9,263 bases of DNA, from NCBI GenBank assembly GCA_036396915.1, contig DASWJX010000103.1:1-9263 (forward strand), read 5' to 3'. Position numbers and translations under genes: made by a program. This DNA comes from BM509 sp036396915. Lineage in GTDB: Bacteria; Desulfobacterota; Desulfuromonadia; Desulfuromonadales; Geopsychrobacteraceae. Of this stretch, positions 6,270 through 9,263 are shown in pieces. A model generated the notes under the pieces. It was not told the DNA's origin. It saw only the letters and a list, made by a program, of their open reading frames with translations, and ran no database searches. Each line of letters opens with the position of its first letter. Position 1 is the first letter of the stretch.

Positions 6270-7363
6270 TATGGTTTCAGGTTGTTCCAGAGGTTCATCA
6301 TGAAATCCTGCGCATTGGTCAGGATCGCCACCGCCTGCGCCGAGCCGCGATTGGCCAGCTTGTCGGAGCTGAATTCCGACAGATCGACGATATAGAAGAA
6401 GACCGGACGGATCGCGCCGTCCTCCATGATCCGGTAGCTCGGCACCATGTTGCCGAAGGCGATGGAGTGCAGCTGGGTCGCCAGCGCGATCACCGTGGTG
6501 GCCTTGCGGGCCTGAACGCGCATGGCGTCCTGGGCCTGATAGACATCGGCGATCACCTCCGGCAGGGGGCCGTCATCGCGGATCGAGCCGGCCAGGACAT
6601 AGGGGATGCCGTGCTTTTCACAGGCGTAGATGATGCCGTCCTTAAGCTGCAGTTCCTCGATCGCCCTGGGGATCGAACCGGCCAGTCGCACCTTGTTGAT
6701 GATGTCGAGATGGTTGTAATGGCCCAGCGGCTGCAACTGCTGGGTATAGATGTTCTGCCCCAGGCCGGTCTTGAAATAGGCCGCCTCCAGATCGTGGGTC
6801 GCCAGCGCATTCCCCGCCAGCAGCGCATCGCAGTAGCCGTTTTCGATCAGCCCCTGCATGGCGTCGCGACTGTCCTTGTCGAAGGCCACCGCCGGGCCGA
6901 GCACCCAGGCGATATGGCCGTGGTCGCGATCATGACGCAGGACGTTGTAGAGATCGTCGTAAGAACGGGAGAACGGGGTCTCGCGGGTGCCGCGGGTGCG
7001 GAAGGAAAACTTGTCGACCGCGGCATCCGCGGGCGGGTCGAAACCGCTGATATGCACGAAAATTCCCTCTTCCCCGTTCTCGGTCCGGCCGATTACCACC
7101 GGATCCCCCGCTCTGACCCGGCGCGCCTCGACGACATCCAGTGTTTCGCCGCGCAGCACCATGACCGAATCCATCCGGCTCTCCGGGGCCAGCAGCCACC
7201 TGCCGCCTCCCAGGTGGACATATTCCGGATGGTTGGAGGTGCCGTGGTACTGGTCCGGCACCACACCGTCCTTGGGGGCCGCCGCGACCCGGACCGGCGG
7301 CGCACTGACCAGTTCGGCAACGGTAAAATCGGGCGGAGTGTAGGAAGGGATCAGCTGGCTCAT
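6269..7363 (-). CDS. TIGR00300 (LOR/SDH-type) family protein, probable archaeal-type ornithine cyclodeaminase
   Basis: The 364-residue product resembles the family long annotated as the LOR/SDH conserved domain (TIGR00300), whose members include the ornithine cyclodeaminase half of cyanobacterial arginine-guanidine-removing enzymes (AgrE/ArgZ type) and archaeal ornithine cyclodeaminases. These convert ornithine to proline and ammonia with bound NAD. Characteristic stretches are the N-terminal beta domain (GGGRWLLAPESRMDS, 52-66), a central nucleotide-binding region beginning at HIAWVLGPAVAF (150-161), and GNALATHDLEAAYFKTGLG (184-202). No arginine dihydrolase domain is fused on; arginase next door would supply ornithine instead. 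It is unrelated to the mu-crystallin-type ornithine cyclodeaminase of most bacteria. The ATG at 7361-7363 is preferred because GGAG lies 6 nt upstream, whereas an in-frame ATG four codons earlier has no ribosome binding site. The stop TAG abuts the palindromic element. Family placement is firm; the exact activity is inferred. Confidence 0.75.
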   Translation of the reverse strand: MSQLIPSYTPPDFTVAELVSAPPVRVAAAPKDGVVPDQYHGTSNHPEYVHLGGGRWLLAPESRMDSVMVLRGETLDVVEARRVRAGDPVVIGRTENGEEGIFVHISGFDPPADAAVDKFSFRTRGTRETPFSRSYDDLYNVLRHDRDHGHIAWVLGPAVAFDKDSRDAMQGLIENGYCDALLAGNALATHDLEAAYFKTGLGQNIYTQQLQPLGHYNHLDIINKVRLAGSIPRAIEELQLKDGIIYACEKHGIPYVLAGSIRDDGPLPEVIADVYQAQDAMRVQARKATTVIALATQLHSIAFGNMVPSYRIMEDGAIRPVFFYIVDLSEFSSDKLANRGSAQAVAILTNAQDFMMNLWNNLKP

Positions 7364-7434
7364 GAAGCGCTCCATCGTGAAAGGGCAGGGGGATGTTCCG
7401 TCGGCCGGATTTCAGGGATCCGACCAGAAGTACC

Positions 7435-7440
7435 ATTCTA
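7435..7440 (-). promoter_or_regulatory. Candidate -10 box for the ornithine cyclodeaminase-like gene
   Basis: The minus strand reads TAGAAT (5 of 6 to the sigma-70 consensus) about 70 nt upstream of the start codon, in an AT-rich patch (7431-7460). The hexamer 17 nt further upstream, GTGCCG, is a poor -35, so this may need an activator. Between it and the gene, GTCGGAT and ATCCGGC on the minus strand (complements of 7418-7424 and 7404-7410) can form a leader hairpin. This is the only promoter candidate I see for the pair that includes arginase. Confidence 0.35.
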
Positions 7441-7469
7441 TCAAATACATAACTATTCGGCACGCACCC

Positions 7470-7555
7470 CAATGTCGTCCTCCCCGAGTGGTTTTGTCGG
7501 GGATCCGGGGAGACCATCCGGATTCCGGCCAAAAGCATGCCGGAATGACGGGGCA
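7470..7555. repeat. Inverted pair of REP-like hairpins
   Basis: Two hairpin units stand head to head. The first pairs CCCCGA (7482-7487) with TCGGGG (7497-7502); the second pairs ATTCCGGC (7522-7529) with GCCGGAAT (7539-7546). Read from its own side (minus strand), the second unit begins GTCATTCCGGCATGC and ends GGAATCC, and the first, on the plus strand, begins GTCGTCCTCCCCGAG and ends GGGGATCC, so both share the layout GTC-x-TCC-stem-loop-stem-GGxATCC. Repeats of this style (translated shadows reading FRPKACRND) are scattered through intergenic regions of many proteobacterial genomes. It lies upstream of the cyclodeaminase-like gene. Confidence 0.7.
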
Positions 7556-7873
7556 GGAGTTTCGCAGGATGTGGTGAGGAACGAACCGCATCGTCTTTGA
7601 ACTCGCCACATCTTACATTTCTAAAGACGCACCTGCAGAAAAATGAACCCCTGGCTGAATAGAATTTGCCAAATACTTTGCTTTCTATCGACCCCGCCGG
7701 TTTTGTTTGACTTTGCCGATGGCCGCGTGAGAAGCTGCAGCGGCAGCATCAGGTATCGGCAGGGGAATTGTTGACCGATGGCATCGGTTACGCGCTGGCC
7801 GGCCCTGTTCTTGCTCGGCTTTGGCCTGCCCCTTTCAGGGGAGTTTACCGGAACAGCAGGAGGGAACGGCACC
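7556..7873. other. Gene-free stretch upstream of the small plus-strand ORF
   Basis: About 300 nt without a supported gene, between divergently transcribed units. A near-perfect dyad, ACCGATG (7774-7780) and CATCGGT (7782-7788) around a single G, could be a regulator site. An in-frame ATG at 7778 would extend the small ORF by 32 residues but lacks a ribosome binding site. No clear promoter hexamers are seen. Confidence 0.3.
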
Positions 7874-8041
7874 ATGAGTGAACTGATCGAAAGCCTGGAA
7901 AAAAGTATTTTATTTCTGAAAAACAGGTATCCCGCCGGACATACCCTGCTGTCCTGCCTGGAGGCGCAATTGGCATCCTTGCACGGCAGGGACGACCAGC
8001 GGCCGGAAACTCTGCCCTGCAACGAAACGCCGGCCGATTAG
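7874..8041 (+). CDS. Small hypothetical protein, 55 residues
   Basis: I do not recognise a family. The frame starts at an ATG with a full AGGAGG (7858-7863) 10 nt upstream and encodes MSELIESLEKSILFLKN followed by a helical region up to about residue 38 (LLSCLEAQLASLHGR) and a polar tail (RPETLPCNETPAD). The first part is amphipathic and could form a short coiled coil. No signal peptide or membrane segment is apparent in this start version. A strong intrinsic terminator lies 80 nt downstream, so it could be a stand-alone transcript. The good ribosome binding site and own terminator argue for a real gene, but its length and lack of recognisable relatives keep confidence moderate. Confidence 0.5.
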   Translation: MSELIESLEKSILFLKNRYPAGHTLLSCLEAQLASLHGRDDQRPETLPCNETPAD

Positions 8042-8121
8042 GCTTTTGGGCCGCCGCGCTTTTGGGTCCGCATAACCGTGCCCGCGGACAATTCGGGACC
8101 GGCGCCCTTCAGCACCGATGC

Positions 8122-8170
8122 AAAACGGCCCGCCAACGTCTCTCTGACGTTGGCGGGCCGTTTTTTTTTT
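8122..8170 (+). terminator. Strong intrinsic terminator after the small ORF
   Basis: A perfect 19-bp stem (8122-8140 with 8146-8164) built on AACGGCCCGCCAACGTC, with the 5-nt loop TCTCT, runs straight into ten T residues (8161-8170). This is a textbook plus-strand Rho-independent terminator. On the minus strand it is followed by only four T, so it might also act weakly on tctA read-through. Confidence 0.92.
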
Positions 8171-8173
8171 CAG

Positions 8174-8215
8174 CATCTGCTCTGATGCTTTCTTGCGAAA
8201 GCATCAGAGCAGATG
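8174..8215. terminator. Second perfect hairpin next to the 3' end of tctA
   Basis: Arms 8174-8192 and 8197-8215 are 19 bp of perfect complement (CATCTGCTCTGATGCTTTC and its reverse complement) around TTGC. It begins 9 nt beyond the tctA stop in the minus-strand transcript. No T-run follows it on the minus strand (the sequence there is a run of A), so it is a 3'-end stabilising hairpin or a partner of the neighbouring terminator rather than a classic terminator. Confidence 0.7.
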
Positions 8216-8224
8216 GCGTCGCCG

Positions 8225-9263
8225 TCAACCCTGTTCATTCACCGTCGCCAGGCCCTTCGTCCCGCCACCTTTTCTGGAGGCGAGGAACGAGCGCAGGATC
8301 GGAAACAGCAGGATAAACAAGGTCGCCAGATTGATTCCCAGGGTCAGCGGCCGTTCCCACATAAACGACATCGATTCATCGTAGATCATCAGCGCCCGGC
8401 GCAGGTTGTCCTCCATCAGGCCGCCGAGGATGAAGCCGAGCAGCAGCGGCGCCATGGGGAAGTTCATCAGCCGCAGGGCCATGGCCGCCACGCAGAACAG
8501 CACCATCATCAGGATATCGAAATCGTTGAAGGTGACCAGGTAGACCCCCATCAGCGAAAAGAACAGGATCATCGGCACCATGAAGTTGCGCGGGATTGCC
8601 AGCAGGCGGGCGAAGTAGGGGATCAGCGGCAGGTTGAGGATCAGCAGGAACACATTGCCGAGATACATCGACATGATGATGCCCCAGAAAACCTCGGGGC
8701 TTTCGGTGAACATGCGCGGTCCCGGCTCGATGCCGTAGGCGATCAGGGCGCCGAGCATCACCGCCGTGGTTCCGGAACCGGGGATGCCGAGGCAGAGCAG
8801 CGGCACGAAAGAACCGGAGCTGGCGGCGTTGTTGCCGGCTTCCGGCGCGGCCAGCCCGCGCAGGCTGCCCTTGCCGAACTTTTTCCGTTCTTCTTCCGGC
8901 GCCAGATTGCGCTCCATGCCGTAAGCCATGAAGGAACCGAGGGTCGCCCCGGCGCCGGGCAGCACGCCGATGATAAAGCCGAGCAGCGAGGAGCGACCGA
9001 TGGTCGGGCCGATCTGCCTGAATTCATCCTTGGTCACTTTGAGGCTCTTGAAGCCGATCATCTTCGGCTTGAGACTGTCGGAGGACTCGTCCCGCTTGAG
9101 GACGATCGACAGCGCTTCGGTCAGGGCGAAGGTCGCCATCGCCAGCAGCAGGAACTCGATGCCGTCGAGCAGTTCCAGCGATCCGAAGGTGAAGCGCTGC
9201 ACCCCCGAGGTCTGGTCGGTGCCGACCGTGGAGAGCATCAGGCCGAGCACCACCATGATCAGC
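8225..9263 (-). CDS. tctA: Tripartite tricarboxylate transporter permease TctA, C-terminal part
   Basis: The frame is open to the right edge, so the N-terminus is outside; 345 residues are visible of a protein usually near 500. TctA is the large membrane subunit of the tripartite tricarboxylate transporter family, secondary carriers that use a periplasmic binding protein (TctC) and a small membrane subunit (TctB) to import citrate or other carboxylates. Family marks, numbered from the first visible Met, are STVGTD (9-14), GVLPGAGATLG (97-107), PEAGNNAASSGS (138-149) and GIPGSGTTAVMLGA (157-170). Multiple hydrophobic segments follow up to a basic C-terminal tail (ASRKGGG). tctB and tctC are expected upstream, to the right of the window. 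Substrate cannot be told from TctA alone. The gene converges with the small ORF across two strong hairpins. Confidence 0.93.
   Translation of the reverse strand, partial: LIMVVLGLMLSTVGTDQTSGVQRFTFGSLELLDGIEFLLLAMATFALTEALSIVLKRDESSDSLKPKMIGFKSLKVTKDEFRQIGPTIGRSSLLGFIIGVLPGAGATLGSFMAYGMERNLAPEEERKKFGKGSLRGLAAPEAGNNAASSGSFVPLLCLGIPGSGTTAVMLGALIAYGIEPGPRMFTESPEVFWGIIMSMYLGNVFLLILNLPLIPYFARLLAIPRNFMVPMILFFSLMGVYLVTFNDFDILMMVLFCVAAMALRLMNFPMAPLLLGFILGGLMEDNLRRALMIYDESMSFMWERPLTLGINLATLFILLFPILRSFLASRKGGGTKGLATVNEQG

Noticed and set aside
6467..7600. A 377-codon plus-strand open frame opposite the cyclodeaminase-like gene
   Set aside because: Low-complexity antisense shadow that continues into the REP-like repeats; the minus-strand protein is a recognisable family member.
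1..9263. CRISPR array, tRNA or rRNA genes
   Set aside because: No regularly spaced direct repeats, no tRNA-like cloverleaf and no rRNA sequence were noticed on either strand.

Overview
This window looks like GC-rich bacterial chromosome. Gene content (a tungsten aldehyde:ferredoxin oxidoreductase relative, an E. coli-type ProVWX transporter, an archaeal-type ornithine cyclodeaminase family protein and a TctA permease) would suit a marine or sediment deltaproteobacterium such as the Desulfuromonadales. That placement is inference from gene content, not from a marker gene.

Layout, left to right. The plus strand opens with the C-terminal end of an AOR-family protein (1-342), then a GC-rich hairpin block and a gene-free stretch of about 475 nt. 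Next comes a complete glycine betaine/proline ABC transporter on the plus strand: proV (819-2075), proW (2079-2918) and, after a 110-nt AT-rich gap, proX (3029-4048), closed by a hairpin terminator at 4066-4104. Convergent to it is a two-gene toxin-antitoxin-like module on the minus strand (antitoxin 4484-4783, RelE/ParE-like toxin 4149-4484) with a visible promoter and nested operator repeats. After about 360 nt of apparently non-coding sequence come two more minus-strand genes, transcribed right to left: a TIGR00300/LOR-type ornithine cyclodeaminase family gene (6269-7363), then an arginase (5203-6093). The 175-nt gap between them is almost filled by a 163-bp palindromic element. Upstream is an inverted pair of REP-like hairpins (about 7470-7555). 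A small 55-residue plus-strand ORF (7874-8041) of unknown function follows, then two strong hairpins, and finally the C-terminal two thirds of a TctA tricarboxylate transporter permease on the minus strand, running off the right edge.

How the genes may work together. Arginase turns arginine into ornithine and urea. If the neighbouring protein is an ornithine cyclodeaminase, ornithine becomes proline plus ammonia. Proline and glycine betaine are compatible solutes and typical ProU substrates, so the middle of the window may combine synthesis and uptake of osmoprotectants. This link is inference from family knowledge and adjacency.

The most interesting non-coding feature is the palindrome between the cyclodeaminase-like gene and arginase. 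In the minus-strand transcript its last bases can pair with the arginase ribosome binding site, while the same bases can instead pair with the other end of the element at the upstream gene's stop codon. That gives two mutually exclusive RNA folds, a possible translational switch made from a MITE-like insertion.
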